Source: JBBTTS01 sp038064135
Lineage (GTDB): Bacteria > Patescibacteriota > Saccharimonadia > Saccharimonadales > OMJO01
Assembly (NCBI GenBank): GCA_038064135.1
Contig: JBBTTS010000074.1
Location: 1-15,754 of the forward strand
Length of the DNA stretch: 15,754 nt
Reading direction: 5' to 3'
Positions 5,607 through 12,684 of this stretch are shown piece after piece. How positions within the stretch are numbered: position 1 is the first letter of the stretch; every line of letters starts with the position of its first letter. Both the position numbers and the translations under genes were made by a program. The notes beneath the pieces were generated by a model, which was given only the letters and a program-made list of their open reading frames with translations, was not told the origin of the DNA and ran no database searches.

Positions 5607-5730
5607 AAATTTCTAAACCAAGGAGCGGCTTCGCCAATTCGACTGTTTAGAAATTTGAGAGGAGACGGTTTATTTGGGTAGGAGTTTTTGCCGAGCAAAC
5701 TTGTTTTGTCAGCAAATAGGCTACCTAAAT
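5607..5730 (+). ncRNA. Two consecutive hairpins in the leader of the tRNA transcript
   Basis: The first hairpin has 12-bp perfect arms, 5607-5618 (AAATTTCTAAAC) and 5645-5656, around a loop that contains a small GCG/CGC hairpin. The second has 10-bp arms, 5672-5681 (ATTTGGGTAG) and 5721-5730, with an inner TTTGC/GCAAA pair. Its single non-Watson-Crick pair is G-U only in plus-strand RNA. They lie between the -10 and the tRNA start. They could be a processing signal, a separate small RNA or a remnant repeat. Confidence 0.45.
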
Positions 5731-5745
5731 ATCACACGTCGACGA

Positions 5746-5821
5746 GGGGGTGTAGCTCATCGGTTAGAGCAGGACGCTCATAACGTCTTGGTAGTAGGTT
5801 CGATTCCTACCACCCCCACCA
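5746..5821 (+). tRNA. tRNA with CAU anticodon (Met elongator or Ile2)
   Basis: A 76-nt cloverleaf with 7-bp acceptor GGGGGTG/CACCCCC, discriminator A and an encoded CCA. It has a D arm GCTC...GAGC, anticodon stem GGACG/CGTCT with loop CTCATAA, a 5-nt variable region and a T arm GTAGG-TTCGATT-CCTAC. The first anticodon stem pair is a G-U wobble. The CAU anticodon fits elongator tRNA-Met or tRNA-Ile read after lysidine modification by TilS; sequence inspection alone does not settle which. The acceptor starts with a G-C pair, which argues against the initiator tRNA. Confidence 0.93.
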
Positions 5822-5857
5822 CACAAAGGCCCCGTTTATGACGGGGTTTTTGTGTGG
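5819..5857 (+). terminator. Intrinsic terminator of the tRNA unit
   Basis: CCCCGT and ACGGGG form the core stem, followed by TTTTT. Outer arms CCACACAAA (from 5819) and TTTGTGTGG (to 5857) also pair and begin inside the encoded CCA. Confidence 0.8.
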
Positions 5858-5895
5858 TTAGGCTTAGCAGAATTGACCCTAAAAATTATTAAATA

Positions 5896-7005
5896 TTATG
5901 CGGCAAGGGCGTGGTTTCTACCATTTGGAGAATAAGTAGTGAGTGCTTCTTTGATCTGTGTTAAAACCAAACCACCCATGGAGCGGGATACGTTGCTGCC
6001 CCAAGCGTGGTCGCCATGTTCGACTACCGAAGTATGAATGCTAGGATCATGTGCCAAAAAATCTTCTAATACATCCGGGCAACAAAGTGGATCTTCGTAG
6101 CCAAACGCAAAGTCAATTATGGCTTCAGGCATCTGCCGATGAATCGATTGAACTCTTTGCAGCAATTCACCCTTACTAAATGCCCGCCATAAACTCAAAT
6201 TTGTAGGTCGCCAAACTACATTGGCAATATTTTTGGCTTTATCTTTGGCCTTATCAGCGAAAGTGGTAAGTCCTTTTGGTTGTAAATTTTTTAATCCACT
6301 ACTAAGTAAATGTTCGTTCATGTGTTCACCTGCGTGAGCAAAATTATCTAAAATAGCCCACATTGGTTGCGGTTTAACTCCTGGCGGGTTTGATATAAAG
6401 CCAGCTAAGACTTGCCTGTAAGAATTTAGGCTTTTCATAATTTCGGGGGTCAAAAACGCAGACATCGAATAACCCACAGATATGACTTTTTGTGATTGAG
6501 GAAGTTGCCGCGCAACTAACTCTGAGATCAAATTGGCCACCGGCGCAATGTCGCCGTTAGCTAGCCGCCAATGTTGGCTTGGCGACAGGGGAATATTGGC
6601 ACTCATGCAGGCACTGGCAATTTGCACCACTTGAGGTGTAGCACCATCTGAACCAACAACACCACTGGCTTCTAAGCTTGCTCGTAAAAATTGACCTCGA
6701 AAAAGCTTGTCGGGCTCTAGGCTTGTGGCGAACGGATTCTGCATTAAAATTAGCACTTCGGCTGGCTGACCAAAAACCGCATAACTGAGGCCGTTTGGTG
6801 CGCGTTTTACCTCTGGCTGTGCGTCATAAATAGCCCGTACTCCAACCTTTTCAGCTTGTCGATTATAATTGTCGATTACGCTTTGAATTACATCATTGGG
6901 CTGGCAATCAGGAAAAAATTCAAAATTTTCTGGTAGACGATGATCGACAAAGCTTTGAGCTACTTCTAACTCACCTTCAAATGGCGATGCTAAGACAGTA
7001 GTCAT
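5896..7005 (-). CDS. Alpha/beta-hydrolase fold protein
   Basis: A 369-residue cytoplasmic protein (no signal peptide) with the elements of an alpha/beta hydrolase in order. An early strand-turn region is AEVLILMQNPFA (82-93). The nucleophile elbow is GYSMS with Ser180. A probable acid is Asp305 in FGYEDPLCC, and the catalytic His333 lies in EHGDHAWG. The insertion between the nucleophile and the acid (about 190-295) is helical and would be the lid. The first 70 residues look like an additional N-terminal segment. The substrate cannot be inferred; esters, amides or peptides are possible. ATG 7005 is preceded by an A/G-rich stretch (AAAGAAAG) that may serve as a weak ribosome binding site. It lies 67 nt downstream of the FMN reductase gene on the same strand and may be read from the same transcript. 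Confidence 0.82.
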   Translation of the reverse strand: MTTVLASPFEGELEVAQSFVDHRLPENFEFFPDCQPNDVIQSVIDNYNRQAEKVGVRAIYDAQPEVKRAPNGLSYAVFGQPAEVLILMQNPFATSLEPDKLFRGQFLRASLEASGVVGSDGATPQVVQIASACMSANIPLSPSQHWRLANGDIAPVANLISELVARQLPQSQKVISVGYSMSAFLTPEIMKSLNSYRQVLAGFISNPPGVKPQPMWAILDNFAHAGEHMNEHLLSSGLKNLQPKGLTTFADKAKDKAKNIANVVWRPTNLSLWRAFSKGELLQRVQSIHRQMPEAIIDFAFGYEDPLCCPDVLEDFLAHDPSIHTSVVEHGDHAWGSNVSRSMGGLVLTQIKEALTTYSPNGRNHALAA

Positions 7006-7072
7006 TATTTTCTTTCTTTTTGTTTTTTTAACGTAACTTTATAATACCATAAGTGTCAAGCTATAGCAAAAA

Positions 7073-7636
7073 CTACCCCTGTCGGGCAGATTTTAAGGCG
7101 TCGCTCCGCCATAAAAGTTCGTTAATTTGTTCTTTTGGATCACCCCAAATTAAATCCGATCGAATATCACCTGCATCATCAAACATTTCCCACAGCAAAC
7201 GGATTGCCACCTGCGGCCGAATATCAGCCATATAAAGTTCACCTGCAATAGCACGCAAATGTTCCGCAGCACGAACGCCGCCCATACTACCATAACTAAC
7301 TAAAGCTACCGGTTTTCGTTGCCACTCTTTGTTTAGGTAGGATATCGCGTTTGTTAGGCTGGCAGGAGCAGAATGATTATACTCAGGAGTTACCCAAACA
7401 AAGGCATCAAAGCTATCAATTTTTTCACTCCATTTTTTGGTGCGATCAAGACTATATTGTCCGCTACTCGCTGGTGACGGTTCGTTTAAAAACGGTAAAT
7501 TTTCAGATAATAAATCAATAATTTCTAGCTGTGCGTCTTTAACGTTGGCTAACTTGTTTACGTACCACTCGGCAACTTTATCGCCAACTCTGCTTGGACG
7601 AGTACTACCAATGATTACGGCGATTTTATGGATCAT
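7073..7636 (-). CDS. NADPH-dependent FMN reductase (flavodoxin-like quinone/azo reductase type)
   Basis: At 187 residues the size is typical of this flavodoxin-like family, which reduces FMN, quinones or azo compounds with NAD(P)H. The phosphate-binding loop GSTRPSRVGDKVAEW is at residues 10-24, the flavin-binding loop TPEYNHSAPASLTNAISYLNKEW begins at 83, and SYGSMGGVRAAEHLR begins at 114. All are near the family consensus. ATG 7636 has a good ribosome binding site (AAAGGA about 7 nt upstream). It is divergent from an HxlR-type regulator. The shared 158-bp region holds two similar palindromic sites, one over the -35 and one over the -10 of a possible minus-strand promoter. This supports regulation of the reductase by the neighbour. 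The pairing of such reductases with HxlR proteins is well known in quinone and thiol stress responses. Confidence 0.93.
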   Translation of the reverse strand: MIHKIAVIIGSTRPSRVGDKVAEWYVNKLANVKDAQLEIIDLLSENLPFLNEPSPASSGQYSLDRTKKWSEKIDSFDAFVWVTPEYNHSAPASLTNAISYLNKEWQRKPVALVSYGSMGGVRAAEHLRAIAGELYMADIRPQVAIRLLWEMFDDAGDIRSDLIWGDPKEQINELLWRSDALKSARQG

Positions 7637-7739
7637 TTTTAGTCCTTTCTTAATATTTTTGTCAGAGTAGGGGGTAGATTTTTATTACTAGATAAATTTT
7701 TTAACAAATTCTATTAAAAATCATTTAAACCCTCACTCG

Positions 7740-7776
7740 CTATACATTGTATAGTAACTCACTATATATTGTAAAG
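7740..7776. promoter_or_regulatory. Two related palindromic operator sites between reductase and regulator genes
   Basis: CTATACATTGTATAG (7740-7754) is a perfect 15-bp palindrome. CTATATATTGTAAAG (7762-7776) matches it at 13 of 15 positions. Their centres are 22 bp apart, about two helical turns, so two dimers would bind on the same face. A possible minus-strand promoter (TTTACA complement at 7770-7775, TATACA complement at 7748-7753, 16-bp spacer) is covered by the pair. Confidence 0.65.
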
Positions 7777-7794
7777 TGACTAATTTAATGTAAA

Positions 7795-8187
7795 ATGTTA
7801 TCCAGAGGCACAACTTACGAACAACCACTATGGTGTAAACTAATTATTATGAGCTTCGCAACCAAGAAAGCCCCCTGTACTGGCATAGAAAATCGCCCTG
7901 GTTGCATGCAAGCTGCCTTAGAAATATTAGGTGATAAGTGGTCGCCGTTGCTTATTGGTCAACTTGTAAAAAATGGAAAAACATTTGGCGAACTAGAACT
8001 CGCATTGGCCGGTATTAGCCCTCGTACGCTGAGTGCTCGCATCGATAAGTTAGAATCCGAAAAAGTAGTCAGCAAGCATCTGTATTGTCCGCACCCTCCA
8101 AGATTTAGATATACTCTCACCCCTAAAGGTATGGAGCTGCAAGCTATTTTGGTGAAGATGGCCGTCTGGGGCGATCGCTATAGTTAA
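7795..8187 (+). CDS. HxlR-family winged-helix transcriptional regulator
   Basis: A DNA-binding repressor or redox sensor of the HxlR/MarR-like family. The core GCMQAALEILGDKWSPLLIGQL...KTFGELELALAGISPRTLSARIDKLES...YCPHPPRFRYTLTPKGMELQAIL contains all the family landmarks: a Cys before the first helix, D/GKW, the recognition helix ISPRTLSAR and the wing with Y.LT..G. Cys residues at APC, PGC and YC make thiol sensing plausible. Two starts are possible, ATG 7795 (130 residues) and ATG 7849 (112 residues, closer to the usual family length). Neither has a ribosome binding site, and TTTAAT 5 nt before 7795 would allow leaderless expression from the first. Its stop overlaps that of the tRNA-dihydrouridine synthase gene tail to tail. 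It likely controls the divergent FMN reductase and itself. Confidence 0.9.
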   Translation: MLSRGTTYEQPLWCKLIIMSFATKKAPCTGIENRPGCMQAALEILGDKWSPLLIGQLVKNGKTFGELELALAGISPRTLSARIDKLESEKVVSKHLYCPHPPRFRYTLTPKGMELQAILVKMAVWGDRYS

Positions 8188-9146
8188 ATTAAGCTCAAAA
8201 GTTCGTCGAATGATTTTGTTTCCATAAGCTGTTCACGAAATTCTTTTGCGCCGTCAAAACCATTTATATAAACTTTGCAGAATTTATTTAGAGTATGGAG
8301 TTTTCGCTCCTCATTTTTCCAGGTATCGACAAATAACTGAACATGCTTTCGGTAAAGTTCAATTTTTTGCTGTTTTGTCATACTTTTCCAGGGTGATTTC
8401 TTGGCAAAGATGTAAGGGTCATGGAACACACCGCGACCAATCATCACGCCATCTAGCTTGTGCTTTTTGGCCAATTCTTCACCCTCTGCTCGACTCAATA
8501 CATCTCCGTTACCAACAAGTAAAGTATTGGGGGCAAGGGAGTCGCGTAGTGCTCGAATTCGATCAACTGCATCCCAATGTACTGGAACTTTACTCATTTC
8601 TTTGGCTGTTCGGCCATGGATAGTTAACATGTTAAGTTTTTTATCTAGTAAAAACTCGTGCCATGTAAAATCAATTTCGCGCAGCCCCAGCCTTGTCTTG
8701 ACAGAGAGGGGTAGGGTACCTGCCCCTTCCCTGGTGGCTTGAATTATATCCCCTACTAATTGGCGATTGTTTATCATGCCAATACATGCGCCGCTGCTAG
8801 CCACCGCTGGGCAGCCAAAATTTAGGTCGATGCCTACAGCCCTAGCACCTTTGGCACTGCCGGCTTCGGCCAAAATTGATCCATCGGCAATTTGTTTTGT
8901 AGTTTTATAAAAATTTTCAGGGTTCTTACCCCAAATTTGATAAACCAAGTTAGGTTCCTTTACTCCTTGGCGAAGTTTGAAAAGTAGTTTTTCCCTGCCC
9001 TTGCTTTGCAGACCATCAACGTTAACGAATTCAGTCATAAAAAGATCAGGAGCCGTAGTTCCAGCAATAATCTGACGAAAAACCGTGTCAGTAACATCAT
9101 CCATTGGTGCCATTGCAAAAAAGGGTTTAGGCAGCTTCGGGATCAT
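8184..9146 (-). CDS. dus: tRNA-dihydrouridine synthase
   Basis: This enzyme reduces uridines in the D-loop of tRNA using FMN and NADPH. Over 320 residues the FMN-dependent TIM-barrel signatures follow in order. FAMAPMDDVTDTVFRQI comes at the N-terminus. DLNFGCPA contains the catalytic Cys112, and KTRLG begins at 150. IHGRT contains His177, followed by LVGNGDV and MIGRGVFHDPYIF. The segment after the catalytic Cys (VASSGACIGM) is a little different from the usual V..G.GA.L. The C-terminal helical RNA-binding domain appears complete. Its ATG at 9146 lies 20 nt inside the end of the upstream gene, so translation is likely coupled. It is the last gene of a three-gene minus-strand operon (9984-8184). 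Which uridine it modifies (DusA, B or C type) cannot be told. Confidence 0.92.
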   Translation of the reverse strand: MIPKLPKPFFAMAPMDDVTDTVFRQIIAGTTAPDLFMTEFVNVDGLQSKGREKLLFKLRQGVKEPNLVYQIWGKNPENFYKTTKQIADGSILAEAGSAKGARAVGIDLNFGCPAVASSGACIGMINNRQLVGDIIQATREGAGTLPLSVKTRLGLREIDFTWHEFLLDKKLNMLTIHGRTAKEMSKVPVHWDAVDRIRALRDSLAPNTLLVGNGDVLSRAEGEELAKKHKLDGVMIGRGVFHDPYIFAKKSPWKSMTKQQKIELYRKHVQLFVDTWKNEERKLHTLNKFCKVYINGFDGAKEFREQLMETKSFDELLSLI

Positions 9147-9621
9147 TTCTAAGTAATAAAGTCTGACGCTCTATTTCCTGTTGTACTCCAATTTGAGCTT
9201 CTAGTGTTGCTATAGTTCTACGGTCACCAAGTACACTTGGTTTTAGCATAAATTTAAACCTTTTTGTCCAATAATCGTCTCTTTTAGCTTGTTCTCTGCG
9301 AACTAATCGAAGCACATCTGGATTATTACGAAGTAAATCAATATTTTTGAAGGCTATTTCACCTAAGACAATAAGCTTAGTACCGATTTCAACATTTGAC
9401 GGCTGATTTTCTAGGCCTTTATATTTCTGAGGTAGCAGGCAAAAACCCATGTCGTGAATCGCATCAGCGGAGAGTGCTGCTGCATGTTCGTCAATTTCTT
9501 TACCTCGCAGACTCTGAGATTGAATGGTTCTCAAGGAGGCTCGCCATAATTGAGCAACCAACATATTTGTTAGAGTTTCGCGTTCTAGCCTGTCGGCAAT
9601 GTGTTGTGTCTGGCGACGCAT
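9127..9621 (-). CDS. Unknown soluble helical protein in the dus operon
   Basis: A 164-residue protein that I do not recognise. It is rich in Arg, Leu and Glu, with no signal peptide or membrane helix. Long helices are likely throughout (RQTQHIADRLERETLTNMLVAQL..., RLVRREQAKRDDYWTKRFKFML, RRTIATLEAQIGVQQEIERQTLLL), the last one possibly a coiled coil. A short central segment, NVEIGTKLIVLGEIAFKNIDLL, may form strand-helix. It begins 9 nt after the stop of the upstream gene and overlaps dus by 20 nt. This tight spacing shows it belongs to the same transcript. The high charge could suit a nucleic-acid partner, but that is a guess. Confidence 0.72.
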   Translation of the reverse strand: MRRQTQHIADRLERETLTNMLVAQLWRASLRTIQSQSLRGKEIDEHAAALSADAIHDMGFCLLPQKYKGLENQPSNVEIGTKLIVLGEIAFKNIDLLRNNPDVLRLVRREQAKRDDYWTKRFKFMLKPSVLGDRRTIATLEAQIGVQQEIERQTLLLRNDPEAA

Positions 9622-9630
9622 ATCACTACG

Positions 9631-9984
9631 TCATTCTTCTAGAAGTTTATCAGCTAAAGGCGTTCGACTTAACTTTGCATTGGCTGCCGTCACGTATCGC
9701 GTGACCGATTCCGAATTTGGTTGCACCCTATATCCGACTGTAAATTGATCAAACAACGGTGAATTATACGTATCAAGCTGCCGACCAAGCAAATGAAGAG
9801 ATTGCGGATCAATGTTTGAGTCAAAATCCAATTCCAAGCCATCCATATACAGCGGTCGGCTACGACCTCGAATTTGCATATTCGAACTTACAGCCAATTC
9901 GCCAAGGCGATCGGCACGCCTTTCCTCTCTGGCTTCAGGAGATAGTAGCAATACTTGTTCTAGTTCAGGGTCTGGTCTTATCAT
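9631..9984 (-). CDS. Unknown soluble protein, first gene of the dus operon
   Basis: A 117-residue product of unknown family. The N-terminal third is acidic/basic and helical (PDPELEQVLLLSPEAREERRADRLGELA). A more extended part follows, containing RGRSRPLYMDGLELDFDSNIDPQSLHLLGRQLD and a segment that could be beta (FDQFTVGYRVQPNSESVTRYV). It ends in TPLADKLLEE. The stop is TGA, which shows that UGA is a stop codon in this genome. TATAAT lies 9 nt upstream of ATG 9984 on the minus strand with no ribosome binding site between, so the operon mRNA probably has a very short leader or none. Confidence 0.72.
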   Translation of the reverse strand: MIRPDPELEQVLLLSPEAREERRADRLGELAVSSNMQIRGRSRPLYMDGLELDFDSNIDPQSLHLLGRQLDTYNSPLFDQFTVGYRVQPNSESVTRYVTAANAKLSRTPLADKLLEE

Positions 9985-9993
9985 AATGTATAA

Positions 9994-9999
9994 ATTATA
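9994..9999 (-). promoter_or_regulatory. -10 box for the dus operon
   Basis: On the minus strand, TATAAT is separated from ATG 9984 by 9 nt. A start site 6 or 7 nt downstream would leave a leader of only a few bases. Confidence 0.55.
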
Positions 10000-10037
10000 C
10001 CGACTTTTTCAAATCAGTTGAAAACGGGGATTAATTA

Positions 10038-10277
10038 TTATCGAGGATTTGGAGGATTGGCTTTATCAAGGGTTTCTCTTACGGCCGACATACCAATTTC
10101 TGCCGCGTTTCTGTGTTCTGAGTTTGGCCAATGTGGATTTTCTGGGATTATGGAATCTGAATATTTAATTCCGTGATCTGGGATTTTATCACCGGTATTT
10201 TTTAAATAAATTGGGCTATTTACCCCATTGTATGCTGGTAATACTTCGCCGTCTACTTCTTTAGCATTCAATAACAT
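10038..10277 (-). CDS. Small soluble protein of unknown function
   Basis: A 79-residue product without signal peptide, membrane helix or Cys. It is rich in Asn, Pro and charged residues (YNGVNSPIYLKNTGDKIPDHGIKY, NPHWPNSEHRNAAEIGMSAVRETLDKANPPNPR). I do not recognise the family. The gene is credible because an extended -10 (TGGTATAAT) stands exactly 6 nt in front of ATG 10277, the arrangement of a leaderless gene. It lies between the ABC exporter and the dus operon on the same strand, but has its own promoter. Confidence 0.6.
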   Translation of the reverse strand: MLLNAKEVDGEVLPAYNGVNSPIYLKNTGDKIPDHGIKYSDSIIPENPHWPNSEHRNAAEIGMSAVRETLDKANPPNPR

Positions 10278-10283
10278 ATTTTT

Positions 10284-10292
10284 ATTATACCA
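10284..10292 (-). promoter_or_regulatory. Extended -10 of a leaderless promoter
   Basis: The minus-strand sequence TGGTATAAT is followed by AAAAAT and then ATG 10277. TATAAT occupies 10284-10289. Confidence 0.65.
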
Positions 10293-10312
10293 CGCTTGTA
10301 GTTAATTTACAA

Positions 10313-11416
10313 CTATTCCCAGCGAAAAACTTTGAATGACACTACATAAATAATCACTGTCCAGGCGCCGATAATTATAAGTTGCGGACCAAGTTCGAGT
10401 AATGTCTTGCCTTCGGTCAAAATTAATCTAAGTCCATCTACAACTGGGGTAAGCGGGATAAACACGGTGATTTTTTGAAGCATTTCTGGCATTAAGAACG
10501 TTGGGAAAAATACACCACTCAAAAACATCATCGGAAAACTTATTAGGTTTGAAAGTGGTGCTGCTTGGTTGGCGTCCCGTGCCCAACCAGCAATAGCCAT
10601 GCCAAAACCGAATAAACACGTAGTGGCAATTACCGTAAATAACAAAAACGACAAATAATCTCCGCGCATATTAAAGTCAAACACTATAAGTCCAACTATA
10701 AACATCAATACTACTGTTAGAATTCCGATAAAAATCCTATTCATGGCTGTTGCTAAGATGAGTTGCCACGGTCGAATTGGTGCCACTTGCATGCGGCGCA
10801 GCGAGCCAGTCTTTTTGTCAGATGTAAAGCCTTCGCTCATGCTGAAAATTGCCATGGAAAGCAGCGAAAAACCGATAAGCCCCGCAAAGGTGTAGTCGAA
10901 ACGGGTGAGATTGGCAGTTTGTATAGGTTTAGCTTCTAGTGTAAAAGGTGGCGATACTTTTATAAATTGACTATTTACACCTTCAAGTACGACATCCAGT
11001 ACTGCCTGCAGCGTACTTGCCAATGTTTCATCACCTTGGTCATAATACGTTAACACTTTTCCGGTTGGAGTGTTGTCGACAACTTGCCCAAATTCTACCG
11101 GTAACTCGATGATGCCATCAAGCTCACCACGTCCTAATTTTTCCTTGGCTGTGTCAAAATCAACACTTTCTTGCACCTTAAATACTTCACCTTTTTTAAA
11201 ATCCTCAACAAACTGTTTAGAAAAACCGGTTTGAGACTTGTTGATAAGTGCTACGCTAAATGATGGGCCGCTATTTTTGCCAAAAATGTTACCAAAAACA
11301 AACAAAAAGATAAGCGGAAACAAAAATGTAAAAAATAATGCTGTTTTGTCACGGAAAAATCGTTTCGTAAAGGCTTTCGCCATGCTCCAAACAGTTTTGA
11401 GATCGTTAATAATCAT
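10313..11416 (-). CDS. ABC-2 type exporter permease
   Basis: This is the membrane subunit of an ABC-2 exporter. Over 367 residues the layout is standard: a cytoplasmic N-terminus, one membrane helix at about 24-45 (TALFFTFLFPLIFLFVFGNIFG), and a large outside domain of about 125 residues. Five further helices follow, including FAGLIGFSLLSMAIFSM, IFIGILTVVLMFIVGLIVF, LLFTVIATTCLFGFGMAIAG, ISFPMMFLSGVFFPTFL and the final LIIIGAWTVIIYVVSF. The segment PMMFLSGVFFP is the characteristic ABC-2 stretch. Its ATG overlaps the stop of the ATPase gene by 4 nt, so the two are made together. Substrates of this family are drugs, lipids or surface polymers; none can be singled out here. Confidence 0.9.
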   Translation of the reverse strand: MIINDLKTVWSMAKAFTKRFFRDKTALFFTFLFPLIFLFVFGNIFGKNSGPSFSVALINKSQTGFSKQFVEDFKKGEVFKVQESVDFDTAKEKLGRGELDGIIELPVEFGQVVDNTPTGKVLTYYDQGDETLASTLQAVLDVVLEGVNSQFIKVSPPFTLEAKPIQTANLTRFDYTFAGLIGFSLLSMAIFSMSEGFTSDKKTGSLRRMQVAPIRPWQLILATAMNRIFIGILTVVLMFIVGLIVFDFNMRGDYLSFLLFTVIATTCLFGFGMAIAGWARDANQAAPLSNLISFPMMFLSGVFFPTFLMPEMLQKITVFIPLTPVVDGLRLILTEGKTLLELGPQLIIIGAWTVIIYVVSFKVFRWE

Positions 11417-12171
11417 TCCCGAAGATCCTTGCCAGTAAGTTCGATAAAAACGTCTTCCAGATCGGCTTTTTGCACTTCGACTTTCTTTTTGAATCCTTTA
11501 TTAAGTAATTCCGTTATAAGATTATCGGGCGTATCGAGCGCAATAATTTTGCCGTTATCCATTATTGCTACACGGTCGCATAGCAGTTGAGCCTCTTCCA
11601 TATAATGAGTTGTTAACACCACCGTAATCCCCTGTTTTTGTATATTTTGTATTAATTCCCATAAATTTCGTCTTGATTGAGGATCGAGCCCAGTTGTCGG
11701 CTCATCTAAAAACAGTACTTTGGGCTTGTTAACTAAAGCCGAGGCCACACTAAAACGCTGCCGCTGGCCACCAGACAGTGTATTGACCTCACTTTTAGCA
11801 CGGTCAGCCAGGTTTACTTGTTCTAATAAATGGTTCGGATGAACTTTTTGATGGTACATCCCCCCAAACATATGTAGCAACTCTTTTAGTGTAAGATGAT
11901 CAAAAAAACTGGTACTTTGAAGTTGCACGCCGATAGCTTGTTTGATTTTATGAGGATTTGAGGCAACATCGATACCTGCCAATGTTACCGAACCACCATC
12001 AATAGGACGAAGCGCTTCTATCATTTCAAGAGTAGTGGTTTTACCGGCGCCATTTGGTCCCAAAATACCAAAAACTTCGCCTTCATGGACGTCAAAACTC
12101 ACGTCGTTAACTACAGTTTTAGTACCGTATCTCTTTTTGAGATTTTTTACTTTGACGATCGCATCAGACAT
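11413..12171 (-). CDS. ABC exporter ATP-binding protein
   Basis: The energising subunit paired with the permease downstream. All nucleotide-binding motifs are present in 252 residues: Walker A GPNGAGKTT (38-46), Q-loop GVQLQS, signature LSGGQRQR (from 132), Walker B VLFLDEP (152-158), D-loop GLDP and switch His189 in TTHYMEE. The C-terminus after about 225 (KGFKKKVEVQKADLEDVFIELTGKDLRE) has the DLEDVFIELTG ending that is common in ATPases of ABC-2 drug/lipid exporters of the DrrA/CcmA type. ATG 12171 has no evident ribosome binding site; TATAGT lies 11 nt upstream. A bidirectional terminator (12207-12245) separates it from the preceding gene. Confidence 0.93.
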   Translation of the reverse strand: MSDAIVKVKNLKKRYGTKTVVNDVSFDVHEGEVFGILGPNGAGKTTTLEMIEALRPIDGGSVTLAGIDVASNPHKIKQAIGVQLQSTSFFDHLTLKELLHMFGGMYHQKVHPNHLLEQVNLADRAKSEVNTLSGGQRQRFSVASALVNKPKVLFLDEPTTGLDPQSRRNLWELIQNIQKQGITVVLTTHYMEEAQLLCDRVAIMDNGKIIALDTPDNLITELLNKGFKKKVEVQKADLEDVFIELTGKDLRE

Positions 12172-12206
12172 AGAATGTTATTACTATATCAAAACGTCGA
12201 TAGTAA

Positions 12207-12245
12207 TAAAAAACCGCCCTGACAGAACGCCGGACGGCTTTTTCG
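12207..12245. terminator. Intrinsic terminator between the small protein gene and the ABC operon
   Basis: The minus-strand stem pairs CCGTCC with GGGCGG (one U-G wobble) and is followed by TTTTTT, closing the gene at 12258-12458. The plus strand also ends in a T-run. Confidence 0.6.
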
Positions 12246-12257
12246 CAATAAGTTATA

Positions 12258-12458
12258 CTACCTGTCGCGCTTTACTGTAAGAAAACCATTTCGTGGGTTT
12301 TCGTTAACGCTCATACCACTTGGAAGGTCGCAACCTTCTGGGCGTTGATCTTTACTAAAGTAGTAAATAGTTTGCTGTTTGCCACCTCGAAGTGTTACTG
12401 CCTTTGAATTTAGGTAATATGTCACCCCTTTTGAATTTGTGTGCTTGTAGCCTGCCAT
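12258..12458 (-). CDS. Small conserved protein of the MAGYKHTNSKG type, unknown function
   Basis: I place the start at ATG 12458 (66 residues). A further in-frame ATG at 12506 lies inside the -10 box of a good promoter (12502-12531), so it is not in the transcript. GGGAGA precedes ATG 12458 at about 10 nt spacing. The product reads MAGYKHTNSKGVTYYLNSKAVTLRGGKQQTIYYFSKD... and ends with ENPRNGFLTVKRDR. I recall near-identical small proteins in several candidate-phylum genomes, always annotated as hypothetical. It is compact, probably all beta (TYYLN, VTLRG, QTIYYF), with one Cys (EGCDLP) and a basic tail. A nucleic-acid or ribosome-associated role is possible but unproven. Confidence 0.75.
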   Translation of the reverse strand: MAGYKHTNSKGVTYYLNSKAVTLRGGKQQTIYYFSKDQRPEGCDLPSGMSVNENPRNGFLTVKRDR

Positions 12459-12501
12459 TGCTTCAATATCTCCCTCTCTTGTAATTAGTAATGGTACTCC
12501 T

Positions 12502-12531
12502 ACCATACCCCGTAGGGTTTAATCTTGTCAA
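12502..12531 (-). promoter_or_regulatory. Sigma-70-type promoter of the MAGYKHTNSKG-type gene
   Basis: A perfect -35 TTGACA (complement of 12526-12531) and a -10 TATGGT (complement of 12502-12507) are separated by 18 bp. Transcription would start near 12495, about 37 nt before ATG 12458. A hairpin-forming ATGGTA/TACCAT pair lies across the -10 and start region. Confidence 0.6.
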
Positions 12532-12572
12532 CCCCGTGACTGGTAATTAATAATTCTTTGGATAGTATTTGA

Positions 12573-12603
12573 TTTGGTTTACCTTTAATTAAGTTAAACC
12601 AAA
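12573..12603. other. Inverted repeat upstream of the Asn/Thr-tail membrane protein gene
   Basis: TTTGGTTTA (12573-12581) pairs with TAAACCAAA (12595-12603). A further CTT/AAG pairing lies inside after one mismatch. There is no T-run on either side, so it is not a terminator. It sits just upstream of a possible promoter (TTGCGA 12607-12612, TACACT 12631-12636) and could be an operator. Confidence 0.35.
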
Positions 12604-12684
12604 GGCTTGCGAATAAACATGCTTATGCATTACACTAGATGGGTAAATGTAAATTTCTAACACGTAAAGAGGTGGTTACTATAT

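Noticed and set aside
1803..5717. Shared AAACTTGTTTT motif inside hairpins at 1803-1813 and 5697-5707
   Set aside because: An 11-base match between AT-rich stretches is expected by chance in a window of this size, and the flanks align only with shifts.
5574..5745. T-box or other known riboswitch in the tRNA leader
   Set aside because: No T-box sequence (GGTGG...), no specifier loop and no downstream aminoacyl-tRNA synthetase or biosynthetic gene were seen.
5746..5821. Initiator tRNA-fMet
   Set aside because: The acceptor begins with a paired G-C rather than the unpaired first base of initiators, and the anticodon stem lacks the three consecutive G-C pairs.
12458..12506. Upstream ATG (12506) as start of the MAGYKHTNSKG-type gene
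   Set aside because: It lies inside the -10 box of a good promoter, and the extra 16 residues do not belong to the family as I recall it.
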